A DNA stretch of 64,000 nucleotides from Drosophila pseudoobscura (Eukaryota > Arthropoda > Insecta > Diptera > Drosophilidae), in contig NC_046679.1 in assembly GCF_009870125.1 (NCBI RefSeq), forward strand, positions 21,452,001 to 21,516,000, written 5' to 3'. The notes under the pieces are model-generated. The model was given only the letters and a program-made list of their open reading frames with translations, did no database searches and had not been told where the DNA came from. Shown piece after piece: positions 28,431 to 42,800 of the stretch (position 1 is its first letter; every line of letters starts with the position of its first letter). The translations under genes and the position numbers were made by a program.

Positions 28431-31400
28431 GTTCCACGGATGGCGGAGCCTTCATTTGGGTTCACTTTTTTTGTTTGCTTCTTTCGGGGATCTGCTTTTG
28501 GTGGCGCAACGCATTAGGAGGCACTCTGTGGAGGCACTCTCGAATCGAGGCTAATCCCCACAACCAGAACCTTTTGTCCGACTACAAATTGTTTTCATTT
28601 CAGTAATAATACTAATTAAGGTTCTTCTGTTCTCTGTTTGCTACTCTTCGATTTGCTCTCGCTCTCCCCTGCCATCTGCCTCATGCCACACAATGGAATC
28701 AATGGAGAAGGCCAGAAGCCAGAGCCAGAGCCAGACGTCAGGCCGTGCAAATAATGGATAATGTCGGACAAGTAAAAAATAAAAAAAAAGTGCAAATGGG
28801 AAATTTCTAAAGAGAAAACTCTAAACAAAAGCCAGTCGGAATAATAGTTGAATCGAAGGGGGAAAAACAGAGTGCAAACAATAATAAAAAAAAGAAGAAG
28901 AAGCAGAAGCAGAAATTGACTTTGAATCCGCCGTAGAACGGAGTAGGATAGGAGGGGTGCCGCGCCTCTGGATAGGAGGGAGGGAGGATACCTCTACTAA
29001 AAAACTGCTTTCTTGGCTGCTCGACAAGTCAATTTGCCACATTAACGGTTACTATTTCTTATGGGGCTTGCGGGCTTACAGCCCGACAATGGGCCAAAAG
29101 AGTGCTCCACTAACTGCTGTACGAAATGCCATGCCACTACCTTATTTCTCTCTCCCTCTGTCCCCCTCTCTCTCCCCCTCTGTCTCTGTCTCTGGCTTTG
29201 GGTTGGGAAAACACGAACACGAATGAAGCCGCTTGAATTGAATTGGAATTTACGGGAGCTGGAGCTGGAGCTGGGGCTCTGCTTTTTTGCCACATATTGT
29301 GCAAATAATTTGGGCGTGGCGTGGGAATGCCTCAGTCATCGAGGAGACCCCGGCCATTGTCTCCCCTTGTGGCATTGTGCGTTGGGAAAGTGGCCAGAAT
29401 CCCATTGCGAATCATTGGGCATTGGACATCTTCGGGGAGTGCATTTCTTATGCTCCAGCCGCTTTTCACTTTCCACTGAAGCGAAGCCTCTTTTCCCGCG
29501 ACACAATTAAAAATGCAAATGAGAAAAGAATCGGGAGCGAGCGCATGGAAAGTGATTGCCTATCGGGCGACCCACAAAACAGGTGGCAGACGAGGGGGGA
29601 AATGAAATTCTCTGCACGAAAAGCAAGGGGGGCCGCAGAAAGTCTACACAGAAAACTCAACGAAAGCACAAAAAACCAATTAAAGAAAACAATAACAGAA
29701 TTATGTATGACACAACCACACTATGTCTCTTTTTCTCCCTCTCTCTCTGTCTCTTTTTGGCTGCAAAATCATCATAAAAGTTGTCTAAAACAAAGTGGCA
29801 ATAAGACAGGCCCTCACCGCTCCCCCCCCACCCACCACTCGAAAGAAGTCACGAAACAAAACAGAAACGAAAGAAACACTAAAGAGACAATGGGAATGGG
29901 CCAATGTTCAAAAAATATGCGTAAGTCTTTCTCTCTCTCTCTCTGTCTCTCCACCGGATATCCTCGGGTGCTTCGGCAGAATGGGTAAGGGGTGCTTAGG
30001 GGGGGATACGAATGGAGGATCGCATTTGTTTGATAGCCGGGGGGCCGTCTGCTGGTCTGGTCGGTTGCATTTATCATTTTGGCAAGCGGACACTAAAACT
30101 TTCACTCCCATCATACCCTGCCGCCTGCCAGAAGACAGAGAGAGAGAGAGAGAGAGAGGTGACTGCACTCTCTGTCCAACAGAGAGGTGTCTCTCTCTCT
30201 CTCTCTCCGGCTGCTTCTTCTCTCCATTTAACATTCGATTAATAATCAAAGTCTAAGTTTAACAATTATTTTGAACGTGCCTGGCACGCAATAAAGAAAA
30301 TTAATTGAGAAATGAAATGCGCCATTGGCTTTGGCCAGAAGGGGAGGTGGGGGGAGTGGGGGGAAGGGTCTAAGCCGCGTCTTCACATTCGCCTCGAAGG
30401 CGTTTGTGTGTGCAGTGAATGGCAAATTGAATAAGTGGATAGACGGATAGACGGATGGATGGATGGATGGGTGGAAAACTCAGAGTGCCAAGAAAAGCTA
30501 CAAAATTGTTTCACGCGTCTTCAAATTGAAGCTAAAACTACAGTGCTTTCTGCGTCTTCAGACAACAACACACACTTCTCCTCTCCAAGCGCATTGTCCA
30601 CTTTCACTTCGTGGTCCAGCCACCAAGACACGGACTCCCTCCCTGCCTCCGCCTCACCGCTCCAGGAGAGTCTCTGCAGCCATGCCTAAAGCGCCTTTGG
30701 TCTCTGCGTTGGCGAAAACTAGTTACAGTTTAGGCCGCCGCCAGTCCCCCCTCCCTGCCTGGAACGATTAGAGTGGCCGATGACTAATGCGCTGGAAAAT
30801 TGAAAATCGCTTTTCGCAGCTCGACACAAAACAACAACAAGAAAATGTTAAGCCCACGATCTGTCGTCGCGAGTGGCAGGCACTTCGTGTGGAAATTAGC
30901 GTGGAAATCAATTGAAGGAAGGGTTTTCCACAGACTTTTCCACATGATTCATGCAGATCGGAAGAAGAGACAGAAGAGAGGAGAATGCCAGAGCGGTAGG
31001 GAGGGGAGGACTCCACTTTCATTGGCGACTCTCAAACATCTTCCAACAGATTATGCCTTGAGCAATATTTAATTAAAATATACAAACAGACGAATGATGG
31101 GCAATCATTCATTCGTAATACATCTATGATCCCAAAGCCATAATTAAATGGACATCCCCCCTTCCCCCTCCCCGAAAAAGAGAGAAAAAGCAAATCAAAA
31201 GAAACCATGGATAGAGGTCATTGCGCCACCAAATAGCATGATCCGACAGATCGGATGTCCATATCCATGTCCACAAAAATAAAAACAGCTCAAAAGTTCA
31301 GCCCGAGGAAGCGGCCGTGCGGCCTCCTTTGGGGCTGAATGAATGAACATTCGATTCGCGTTTGTATAATTAATTATTACTTTAGAGAGCGAAAGATGAC

Positions 31401-34400
31401 GATTTGCTGTTTGTTAAGCGATTACGGGGCGGGGGGTTACATCACACACGAACGGGCGCTTCTGTCACCTTTTGTTGCACTATTTTTTTTTGCCATTTGC
31501 CATTTCAGCCGATAGCTGAATCGATTATCGCGCCGCTTTGCATGCCGCCGCAAATTTAATTAATTGTTATTATGTATTGCAAAAAGCGGATTGCAGTCGA
31601 TTATTGGCCAACACACACACACGGAGAGGCAACGAGGCAATGCGCCTGGGGAGAGCCGCGAGTCGACAGTCGGAGAGCCTGCGCATGCGTGACTTTTCAT
31701 GACCGAGCGCTTCGATCGCGAGTTTTGGATTGAAAGCTGGAAGATTGAAGCCAGAGCCCCAAAGCTTCAAAGTCGGAGAGAGCTTTGCTTTTCCTCTCTC
31801 TGCGTGTGCTCTCTCTGTGCATGCCGGCTCTGCTCTCTCTCGGGTCTGGCTTTTATCGCATGCGATATTTGTCGACTTGTTGCATGCCTTTTAAAAGCTT
31901 AGATCTCTGCTGCCCTCCCCTGCCACTCAGGTGCACAGCGACGTACTAATGAAATCAAACACATGTTGCCCCACACTCTTTAGGCCAATTTTGGTGTTGC
32001 CAGTGGTTTTTGGTATCTCACTTTTTGGACATATTCGCTGAAAAGTAAGCCAAGCTGCGGTGGCAGTCACACACACACACACACACATAAATGTATAGAG
32101 GGGGAAGCGTATTTGCCAGTTCGGATCGATTTCCTTTCTAATTACAGCCTCGGGGCCATGGTTTTTGGTATTTTTGCATGTTTACAATTTCATCTCCATT
32201 TCTAGGCAATTTGTTGCAGCCACTGTTTGGGGGGAAAGAGAGAGAGAGAGAGAGATGCGGAGATGGAATGTAGACATCAAATATTTGTTGTTTTTTCTTT
32301 CGGTTCGGCCTCTGCAGCTGCAGTTCGTGATATTTTGCGATTTTTCTCACTGGAATTTTTTGTTGTTTTTTTTTCTTTGCATATTTGAAGTACAATTAGC
32401 ATCGCCGATTGGAGTCGGACTCCCTACCCCTACCCCTACCCCACCCCGCACTGCATTTACAGTTAACAGTACACCGTGACTAGAGAAACGCAGAGAACGA
32501 GAACATCTCCTGACGTCATCAGCTCCCCGAAATGGAATTCGCATCGGGAAAACACACAAAGAGAGGATGAGAGGGAGATGGGAGAGGACCGGGCCGCGTA
32601 CGTGAGCTAAAAATAGCCCAAGCGCGTTAAATCTGTGCGAAAGCAGCATAAAAACAAACAAAGGAGCAAAGGAGGAACGAAAAATGAAACGGGAACAGTG
32701 GAAATGAACAGAATGCCGTATCAGTAAGGCAGCAAGACGATAACGGGAATCAGCAGGTGCTGCAGTGCCATCCATCTCCCCCGGCACAGTCCGAGCAGAT
32801 AACCAAACTATTGCCGCCAGCTGCCAGTGTCCACCTGTCATAATGTCACAAAAATATAACGGCGATAGGAACCGACCCCCCCCCCAATTTAAGAATGATG
32901 TAAGCCAATAGCCTGGTCACATGCCCAATCGGAATAATAGATATCCCCAATTGGCATTCAACCCTCCCGCCCTTTTCTACCCACAAACGGCAAGAGTGTA
33001 ATGCGCATGCAAAAGTCCAATTAGCGCAAGTGAAGATGACAGAGATAATGAGATGCCGCCCCCGCTCCCGCTCCCCGTCGCACTCTACTCAACCCAGTGC
33101 AAAAAGTTCACGCAATACTGACCTCACGCACACACACACACGCCCAGGAAGAGGCAGAACCACAAATGAAACGGGTACAACGCCCACGCATGTTGCAATA
33201 CACAAACAAACAAACGAGAGCGACAGAGCGACGGAGCTTTGTGGCGCCGAATATGACGGTTGTTGCGAACAAGCTGTATGTCAGTGGGGTGGCCGCTCTT
33301 CGAGTGGCTTATTCTCTCTCCATGTCTTTGCGGAGCTCAAGATACAAACTTTACTGAGAGTACTGTGTGGGAATGCCTCACCTTGTTTAAGTACACCATG
33401 CTTGTGCCTATACGTGACGTCAGCGCACGAACATTTCTACCGACGACGCAGAAGCCAACTGACCAGCAGCAACAACTCCAACAACAACAACAACAAACTA
33501 TTACTACTACGAACGGAAATCCATAACAAAACTACGATGCGGTTACGCTTCGGTTATTGCCTTTAATTATTGTTTTTGTTGTAGGTGGCGCTGCTGTCGT
33601 ACGCATTTATCGGCCTGGCCTGTCGTCCCCCCACTAGTCATTCATGGCCCGATTGCTGTGCATACATATGCAAATGTGTATGTGCGAGAGTGTGTGTGTG
33701 TGTGTGGAGTCTCGTTCGGGACAACAACAACAACAACAACGGCAAGAGAAACGAAATTTCGCGCCGCGCCGCTGAAGGGAGCCGAGCCGCCGCAGAGTTG
33801 TAAAACGTGTTTTTGTTTTGCCCGTATTATGATTGAACAAAAATGCGTAGTTTTTGCTTTCATGATACTACTACGGAATAAACTAGTTGACCTCAGACAA
33901 CAGCACAGCCGTAAAGCAGATATTGAAAAGAGCGTGTTTTGGTTGGTCATCAAGCATTCAAGTCATCAATGGGGCCCCAGCCGATGGACGGATGCAGTCT
34001 GTGACCCAAAAAGTAGCAAACACTTTCAAACGGTTGCCAATTTTGCCTCCTATATATGTACATATACATTTATAATTATCATCATCATAATGATGAGGCA
34101 AACAAAGCATTTATGCAATCCAATATAACACAGAAATTCCACGCCTTTGGCTTATTGGGCACCACAGCCCTGTCTGAATAGTGTTATCCTTTTTTCGCAC
34201 GCTCTCGTCACTTTCACCCACACACACTCACACACACACATGCCAAAAGGGTATTAAGGAAGCAGACAGCGCGACGCTTGAAAAGGGCGTTGGGCAATCC
34301 TCGCTCGGGACGCAGAAGCTTCAGCTTCGTGCCACAAAAACAAAATATCTCCACTTACACACAGCCAGACAACATTTCTGCACCTTGCTGCTCCGATGCT

Positions 34401-34963
34401 TACCCAATTCTCAGTGTGGATGGGGAGCTGGGGTTGGGGCTGCTGCTACATTCCAGAATGCCTCCAACGCTGCTGCTGCTGCTACTACCTCTGCTGACGT
34501 CTGCGACGATGCTGATGCTGCTGCTGGCGCATCAAGCAATCGGACACATGCACATTATTTCACTTGACTTGATTGCCCTGCTATATTTTACAATATTATG
34601 CATATTTATAAGCATTTGCACAACACCCACACACACACTAATGAAGGGATAACACGCACCTTCCACCTTCCCGATCTTTCCGATATTGGTGTGTGTTTCC
34701 TCCTGCCTTTTTCCACCTCCACATACATATACACTAGACGACCAGCAACTGGCTGCTGGTTTTATGGAATTTTCTATTGCTTTTTCACGACTGTTCACTG
34801 GGCACGCTGTCCGTCTGCTGATGATGCATTCCGCGCACTTGCATCTAATCTGAGTGTAGCCCACGCACGGCCATTTCTTTTGGGACAAACAATATTTTGA
34901 GCACAAAAATACAAATTTGGTTTTAAAACAAAAAATTCACACGAGAGCGGCCATCTTGCGAGC
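28431..34963 (-). other. Csk 5' region: probable 5' UTR intron(s), no coding sequence seen
   Basis: 6.5 kb between the Csk long-form ATG (28430) and the likely promoter at about 34.96 kb. Open frames here come from CT, GA and CA runs (for example 29148-29190, 29931-29951, 30128-30149, 32236-32253 and 34208-34220). A short (TACCCC) run sits at 32423-32441. The region is probably a large first intron with regulatory DNA. Confidence 0.45.
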
Positions 34964-34972
34964 AGTGTGACC
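34946..34972 (-). promoter_or_regulatory. Probable Csk promoter: Motif 1 followed by a Pho/YY1-like site
   Basis: On the minus strand GGTCACACT (34972-34964) is followed by CAAGATGGCCGC, which fits the Pho/YY1 core (GCCAT on the plus strand at 34950). Repeat copy C abuts it upstream. No other minus-strand gene lies between here and Csk. Confidence 0.55.
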
Positions 34973-34987
34973 GCAGATTTGACAATA

Positions 34988-35625
34988 AAATATACCGTCT
35001 GCCCGTCAGAAATATACCGAAATATAAGTCACAAATTTCAAAATATACTGATAAATTATTTGTATTCAGATTCCATCATATTCCTCGTTTTTGATATTCG
35101 GTTTAATATTACTAGCTAGTTAGGACATTCAGCACTGAACACAAGGTTTTAGCCGATAAATTAATCAATTTTCTACAAGATTGGTTAGTTTAATTACTCC
35201 CTTTAATTCGATTATGTCTAAAGTAATAAAAATACAAAATCAAAGCATAAAACGTAAGCGTGAATGGAATATAACGTAGTGTGAATGGAATGTTACGTAA
35301 ATGTTGCTGGTCAACAGGTATCCGCTTTGACTGTATGGACATCTTTATACCCTATTTCATTTAATAAACATTAAAATTCTGTTTCCCAGGTGATTGGAAA
35401 CATAGCTAATCAGTTATGTCTCAGATTGAAATGTTGTAGACCTATGAAGGCAATCAAATGCAGTGTCCTGTATATAAATATGTACGTTGAAAACCATAAA
35501 CTGCAAAATATCATGGAGATAGCTTTGAAACAGGGACGACTAGTTAATTGTACCCTGGGATGGCAAAACTTTTCCTCAAATCTATACTATTATTTTTCCA
35601 AGGGTATCAGAATGTTGCGGGACAA
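34988..35625 (-). repeat. Dispersed promoter-facing repeat, copy C
   Basis: The head lies at 34988-35055 with ATATACC units (GGTATAT on the minus strand) around GTCTGCCCGTCAG. The body matches copies A and D in order: CATATTCCTCG, TTTTTGATATTC, TACTAGCTA, TTCTACAAGATTGG, ATGTCTAAAG and a TATACCCTATTTC word near 35350. A tail word (CCAAGGGTATCAGAATG, about 35597) is matched by CCCAGGGTATGCAAAAT in copy D. The head points toward Csk and is 15 bp from its Motif 1. Confidence 0.7.
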
Positions 35626-35710
35626 TGTGGCTCGATAGATGCTACCTGTCACGAGTACTTTTAAGTCACACTTTGCCTATCGGTTCTTCGCCAGCTCTAA
35701 TTGGCGCGCC

Positions 35711-35719
35711 AGTGTGACC
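35711..35719 (-). promoter_or_regulatory. Motif 1 (inverted) near the Elp1 start
   Basis: AGTGTGACC, the reverse complement of Motif 1, lies 66 bp upstream of the Elp1 ATG. The orientation is opposite to that of Elp1, so its role there is uncertain. Confidence 0.5.
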
Positions 35720-35784
35720 GTATTAATCCAAACAGACCTGCAGCAATTGTTGCGCCGTTTCCACACGTGCAATATTTTGAAAAT

Positions 35785-38700
35785 ATGCGCAATTTGAAGC
35801 TGCAATTCTGCAATGAGCTGCAGACGAAAGTGCCCCAGCCCCGGCAGATGCTACAGGGGCCGGAAGTCAGGCTGGAGGGTACGGAAACCACCTACATCGT
35901 CACCGACAGCAATGTGTACGCCGTGCAGGGGACCGGCAGTCCCCCAGCGAAGGTTATCGCAGATCTGCCCGACATCGTGGCAGCCGAGTTCCTGCAGCTC
36001 AACAATGTAATCTGTGTGGCCACGCGAGCAGGCGAGGTGCTACTCATCGATCCGGATACACTGGCCACCAGCGAAGGCACCTACTGCGACGTGGGGATCG
36101 AGCGGATGGCATGGTCGCCCAGCCAAGAGGTGGTGGCTTTTATAACCACCTCCCACAATGTGGTGGTCATGAACTCCACCTTCGATGTGATCGCCGAACA
36201 GCCGCTGGAGGCGGAACTGCCCGCCGACCAGCAGTTCATCAACGTGGGATGGGGCAAGAAGGAGACACAGTTCCATGGCTCCGCTGGGAAGCAGGCTGCC
36301 AAGCAGTCGACGGATCAGACAGCTCAGATGACGCAGGAGCTGCTCAGTCAGGATGTGAACATTGCCTGGCGCGGGGATGGCGCCTACTTTGTGGTGTCCT
36401 ATGAGTCTGGAGGCGGACGCACCTTCAAGGTGTACGACAGTGAGGGTAAGCTCCAGCACACGGCCGAAAAGAGCAGCAATCTGAGGGAGATACTCGCGTG
36501 GCGTCCATCGGGCAACTGGATTGCTCTGCCCCAGTGGTTCCCCAACAAGTCGACGATCTCCCTGTTCGAGAAGAACGGCCTGCGGCATCGGGAGCTCGTC
36601 CTGCCCTTCGACCTGCAGGAGGAGCCCATACTGCAGCTCAAGTGGAGCGAGGACTCGGACATACTGGCCATCCGCACGGCGAAGGAGAAGGAGCAGCAGC
36701 AGAGGGTGTATCTGTACACGATAGGAAACTATCATTGGTACCTCAAGCAGGTCCTTGTCTATGCAGACACCGATCCAGTGGCCGTCGTCCACTGGGACAC
36801 TCGCATGGGTGCGGAACAGACGCTGCATGTCCTCCTGGAGAGCGGCAAACAGCTCGCCTACTGCTGGGCCTTCGAGGTGGAGCCCTATGCCCGGCACGGC
36901 ATTGTCGGTGTGATCGATGGGAAGCGGCTGCTCCTCACAGACTTTGCACGGGCAGTGGTGCCTCCACCCATGTCCCAGCGGGTGCTCCAGCTGGACGAAT
37001 ACATCAATGCCATTGCCTGGGACGATCAGCAGCTGTGTGTGTACACCTGCGACCGGAGGTTCCACTTCTACGAGCTCAAGGATCGCCTGCAGAAACAGCC
37101 AGAACCCACCAGCGGTTCCATTAAACTTCCGCCTCTCCACGGGGTGCAGCTACTGGAGCTGGCAAACTTTATATACTTCTCCAGAGATGCCCAACTGCTG
37201 GCCACAACAAGCGCTCTGGGAATCACCCGCCTTCTGTGGCTCCAGAAGAGCGAGAACGAGGGCTGCCACTGGATCGATGCATTGACGATCGATGGTCTGG
37301 TGAATGCGCTTTCGAGGGCCACCCACAACTGCAGGCATATCTATGCCCACACGCTGGACAGCGGAAAGACCTACGATGTCAGTCTCGCATCGGACAACGC
37401 TTTAGCTATGGAACAGGTTTCGGCCAAACAGTTTGAGCCGTCCCTCGAAAGTATGTATCAAATGATTCGATTATTCCCTTGAATGTTCTTGAATGAATGA
37501 ACCTTTTCCTTTTTAGGGGGACTGGTGACCCTGCGTCGTCAGAATCTGCTGCAACTGGGGCGGAGTGGCGAGCCCATTGCCGAGGATGTCACTTCGTTCC
37601 TCTTTATTGGCACCTATCTGGCCTACACCCAAATGAACACTCTCCACTTTGTGGACGCCGACAATCGTCAGCATTTGGCCTCGCGGAATATCGAAAGGGG
37701 CGCCAAACTGGTCACAGTCATTGACGAGGAGGCGCGAGTGGTGCTCCAGCTGCCGCGTGGCAACTTGGAAGCCATTTATCCGCGATTACTGGTCCTGGAT
37801 CACGTGAGAGTCCTGCTGAACGCGCTAACGCGGCGGGACAGGTATTTGGAGGCCATGAAGCTGCTGCGGAAGAATCGTATCAATCTGAACATTATCTGCG
37901 ACACGAATGTGGCGATGTTTGTGGATCACGTGGATGACTTTTTGCGCAAGATCCAGGAGACCCAGTGGCTGTGTCTTTTCATCAGTGAGCTGCAGAACGA
38001 GGACACCACCGCCATGTACCCGAGGAGGGCCAATGAGAGCCCACAGCGCCTGCCGCGTGGCTTCAAGTTTGAGGAGAAGGTCTCGTACATCTGTGCCCTG
38101 TTCCTCAGTCGCATGACGGAGACGGCCAAGGACCGCACTCGCTTCCGCCTGCCCCTGATCACGGTGTTTGTGCGACTCGGAGATGTGAACTCGGCCCTGA
38201 AGCTCATTCGAGATTTGGGGGATCCGGCGCAGGAGGATCAGTTGTTGAAGTACCTGATGTATCTCGTGGACATCAACGAGCTGTACAACGTGGCTCTCGG
38301 AAGCTATAACCTCGAAACGGCCCTGTTTGTGGCCCAGAAATCGCAAAAGGATCCCAAGGAGTTCCTGCAGTATCTGAACGAACTGAAGGCCCTGCCCGAG
38401 GACTACAGGAAGTTCCGGATCGACGATAATCTCAAGCGCTACTCGTCAGCGGTGCAGCATCTCGCTCGCTGCGGGGAGGAGCACCACGACGAGGCCATGG
38501 AGTTTATACGGAAGCATAGCCTCTACACTGTCGCATTGTCCTCGTACAAGGCTCATCCGGAGTTCCACCGTCGGTTGTGCGTGGCCTATGCGGATCATCT
38601 GAGGGCCAGTGCAAAGCTGGAGAATGCCAGCCTCATGTACGAGCGTGGAGGGGAGCTGCAGCAGGCGCTGCTCAGCGCCCGACACACCCTCGACTGGCAA

Positions 38701-39807
38701 AGGGTTATGGTGCTGGCCAAGGCCCTGGGGGATCAGTCTCTCGATCAGGTGGCTCTGTCGCTGGTGGGGCCGCTGCAGCAGCAGGGCAGGCACCTGGAGG
38801 CGGCCGAGTTGGTCAAGGAGCATGTCCAGGATAAGGAGAAGCACTTGGAGGTGCTGCTAGAAGGACATCTCTATGGAAAGGCCATCTACGAGGCGGGTCT
38901 GCAGGGGGGAAACGTTTTGGGTAAGCGAGGGGACTCTTTTCTCTAACTGTATGCCCTGAACCCTATCCCTGTGTTCCTGCAGATGAGAAGGTAGCCCCCG
39001 CTTTGGTGGCCCATGCGGGACAGATGCATGGCTCCCTGAAGTCGGATCTGCAGCTCTTTCTGGAATACAAGCAGCGGCTCCTGGACATACGACAGCGCCG
39101 GGCGAGTGGTGCGGAGATGGAAGGTGATGGCGACGTGGACATTGACGAGGTGGATCTGCTCTCCGATACGACGAGTATGCACTCCTCCCGCTACAGCGGC
39201 ACATCCCGCGGCACAGGGTAAGAGCACAGAGTCAGCACAGCCAAGGCTTTAGAGAGTTTCACTTTTCCTCTTCCTTCTCCTCCTCCTCCTTCGCCTCCTT
39301 CATCTTTCTGTAGCAAGACATTCCGCTCGAGCAAAAATCGACGCAAGCACGAACGCAAGTTGCTCAGCCTAAAGCCGGGCAACCCCTTCGAAGACATTGC
39401 GCTCATCGATGCGCTGCACCAGCACGTCACGAAGATCGGCCAGCAGCAGCAGGTTGTGCGTGACACATGCAAAGCACTGCTGCAGCTGGGCGGGGGCGAG
39501 GACACACTGGCGAATGCACTGCAGCGTGAATTCAATACGCTGCTGAAGACAGTGGAGTCGGCCCTGGACGAGATTTGGATACCCGAACTGGTGGGCGGCG
39601 GCGCCAGCGGATCACTGGCGCAGCATCTGACCGGCCCGAATGTGGACTACATGGCCCTGCAGAAGGAGCAGCGCTATGCTTTGATAAGTGGGTTGATGAA
39701 AGATGATTTGCGTTGGCTCTACGACCTCTCCTCTCTTTGCAGGTCCCGTGAAGCGCTTCAAGCCGCAGCTAAATGCCGTCGACTGGCAGCACGAGATTCT
39801 CCAATGA
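35785..39807 (+). CDS. Elp1: Elongator complex protein 1 (Elp1/IKAP), 1247 aa
   Basis: Coding exons are 35785-37450, 37517-38920, 38983-39217, 39314-39687 and 39743-39807. The start MRNLKL matches the usual Elp1 N terminus; the frame is open further upstream but has no other ATG. The N-terminal half is the WD40 double propeller (for example IERMAWSP, INVGWGKKETQF, NIAWRGDGAYF, ILAWRPSGNWIA). The C-terminal half is helical and TPR-like (LLKYLMYLVDINELYNVALGSY region), followed by an acidic loop and the conserved basic KNRRKHERK segment linked to tRNA binding. It ends in FKPQLNAVDWQHEILQ. Elp1 is the scaffold of Elongator, which modifies wobble uridines of tRNAs. The length agrees with the fly family. 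The donor of the fourth intron (gtgggt) is weaker than the others but preserves the conserved ending. Confidence 0.94.
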
Positions 39808-42800
39808 GCCAATCGATTTGCGTGCTGGAGGATGGCCGCTTTTCCATTTACTTTCACTCTGTGCTGGAATTAAATGTTGCATTACATTTCGCATTGCTAA
39901 TTGAAACGAAACGAAACAAAGGAGTTCCCATTCGAGTGTTGGGTGCCAGTCGCCGGCCGCTGGCAAAAATGGGCGGGATATCATTTAGTTTGTAATTCGA
40001 GGGGCGTTGGTACCCCATCCCCACCCCCACCCAGCCATACTTATCAGGCGAGGAACGCCCTTAAAATGTTTCCGTAAAGCAAACATTCCATGCTTATGTC
40101 TGTCCAGCGATTTCCGGGGCGTCCGAGGAGGCGTCTGTCTCAGCTGCAGGCAGCCATGCGTTTTGTTTGGCAAACACAAACCTCCGAGTAGGGGGCGGAG
40201 AAGGAAACTGGAGATGTGTGGAACCTGTTCTGCCCCTGCCACAGGCCCGAGATTTGTTGTGGGTGTACACAGGCGGTGTTGCCAGGTAACGTCTGGTACA
40301 CACGCACACATTCCTGAAGGAATCACAGGAACGTGGCTTCTCTGATAAGGGGATTCGAAAAATGCATTCTGCTTGCAGACATGCGCAGCTATGCGGCTGC
40401 CGTCGGCGTCAGCGCCAGCGCCGCCTACTCACAGCAGTGCCACTCTCTGCTGCGGCTGCTGTCTGTGCTGGTGTGTGTGTGTGTGCGTCTCTCTCCCTCT
40501 CATTTCCACTTGCTCCGTGGCAGAGACGGCGGCACCGCAGCCCCAAAGCGTGTTTGGCCATCGAACGAGACGGACGTGTGTGCTGCTCTCCGCTGCTGCT
40601 GTCGGGGCTTGTTTATAGATATTTTTGGTGTTTTTGTGTTTAATAAATATACAACAAGTGTCTAGGAGAGGCACAAACAAAAAAATTTGAAATTAATGTG
40701 TGTGTTCTATTTTACGGAGAAACAGAAGCAAAGCAAAAAGCAACAGACGGCCGAAAAAGAGCGCGCGTGTGTGTTGGCGGAGGTGGAGGAGGAGGAAACC
40801 GAAAGGAAAGAGTCCGAGTCGCCTGAAAGTGCAATTCCAGTGAAATATGTTAATTGAAATTGCAATTTAATGGCCATTTCCAGCCATTAGCATTAGAAAT
40901 CGCACAAGTCAAGTGTTTAATGTCCGAGAGAGAAAAGTGTAAGGCCAATAATCATCAGAGAATCAGGAAATATCGGAGAATCGCAAACTAAATACAACAC
41001 AACACCCACATTTCATTTATTCACCTTCTATTGTTGTTGGCAACGCGGAAGCAACCCAAGCCGCTCCGAAGTTCCAAGTAAATAAACCAAAAAAAGTGAG
41101 TGTTTCAACAACAATAAGCCATTAAACCGTTAAATTAAGAAAGGTGCTGAAATAGTTCATTTACAATTGGAGCTACCTGGTGCCAGGCGAAAAGAGGGGA
41201 GGGGTGGGGGGCGAACACTACTCTCCAGAAGTCTATAAAAAAAAACATTTATTTTGGTGAGTAAGTCTGTCAGCCTCTCCTTCTCCCTTCTCTTGCTATC
41301 CTACTCTCTGGCCTGGCCTGCGCGGTTGACAATCTAAAGCTTAAGCTCTCGGCAGCAGAGCTCGGCTTTGGGTGAGAGATCGGGCGAACCACGAGAGAGC
41401 GGAGCAAAGCACACGGGGGCCGTCAGTGGTCAAACCCGCAAAACGACTTTCAACATCATTCACTGCCTTGTTGTTGTTTTTTTGTTGTTTTTTTTCTACT
41501 TCTGACTCTGTGCTGTTTTAATACCCAGTGTACAGGGGGTACATTGTTTTAGTGTATATTTTAAATGGAAGCTAGCCTGGAGAGAGCGGGCAGGGAAGGG
41601 ATCTAAACCCCTTGCTGCTGAAGAAAGCTCTTCCCACCCATCGCCCCTGTAGTTGGGAAGAAACAGTTAGTTTCGGAAGCTTATGCACATATGCTGTGGC
41701 CTCTGCTGGGTATCCCTTTAGTCGAGTCTCTCCCGCTATACCGTTCTCTCTTGTGTTAATTACTTCTTTTGTTGTTGGTGTTGCTGGTGTTGCTTTTCCT
41801 TTCTGCGCTTTGTTATAATTCGGATTCCATTTTAATGCGCGCCAGAAATAAATATAATATCGTCCGCTGTACTAAGTTTCGCACATGTGTGCGGTGTTTG
41901 ATGTGGAAACGCTGCTGCTAAAACAATTATTATTATTAAATAAGCCATAATTCTGTCCATTGCGAAACGTGGAACATGTTGCCTGCCCGGCCAGGCCGCA
42001 CATGTGGCACGTTCGGTGCAACAACAGCGTTTTAAGTGTTAAAAAATATCTAGTTCTATTTACGGCACACTTTAATGCCATGGCATTGGTCTATCCAACA
42101 CTCGTTTGGGATATTCCCAAGGAGCAATGCAATGCAAGGATCTCTAGCTAGAATGCTCTTACGACACCATATTTTCGGGCTTCCAATGAGCTAACGAGGT
42201 GGGAAATTCCAAAGCAACAACGAAGCGAAGACTCTCGCAGTTGCAGCTCCAGCAGCATCGAAAGCTTTTAGCCAAGGCCGAGACGCTGCTGCCACAGACA
42301 ACAATTTAATTAGAGGTTACTTAGCAGCGGCAAGAGCCGAAAGGCAGCAACAATGGCTGCAACTGCAACTGCAACAGCGAACAGAGCCGAAGCCTCAGAA
42401 AGACAAATGCGAGTGAGAATACATTATGCATTATGCGGCGGCATGTCGGGTTTTCAGCATAAATCGCTGGATAATGGGCTGGGTCTTGGGTCTCCGACTG
42501 GGGGGGGGGCTGGGGGCTGGGGGCTAAGCTAATAAATAAACGTTTTGAATGCCAAATGAGCCGCAGAGGCTCGATGACGAAACGAAAATCATTTCCAGGT
42601 AGCGGCGGCCAGCGGAGAGACGCGCAGACGCGGAGGAGTAGCCTCTGGAATGTTGCCACAGAGAATCGAGGAAACCGGTCGGTCGATGGTCGATGGTCGA
42701 TGGGCGATGGTCCTCCTGCTGAAGTGCCCTATTCGCTGGTTGCCGATGCCGAAGGTCTCTTCAGTTCACAAAGAGATCGCTGGCTGTGAGTCACGTTTCG

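Noticed and set aside
29061-30256. Several 90-230-residue open frames in the Csk 5' region
   Set aside because: Driven by CT/GA runs and lacking domains or codon bias.
32423-32441. (TACCCC) run resembling telomere repeats
   Set aside because: Only three units, and Drosophila telomeres do not use such repeats.
36040-37140. 366-residue antisense open frame in Elp1
   Set aside because: A shadow of a strongly conserved coding exon with high third-position GC; no domain.
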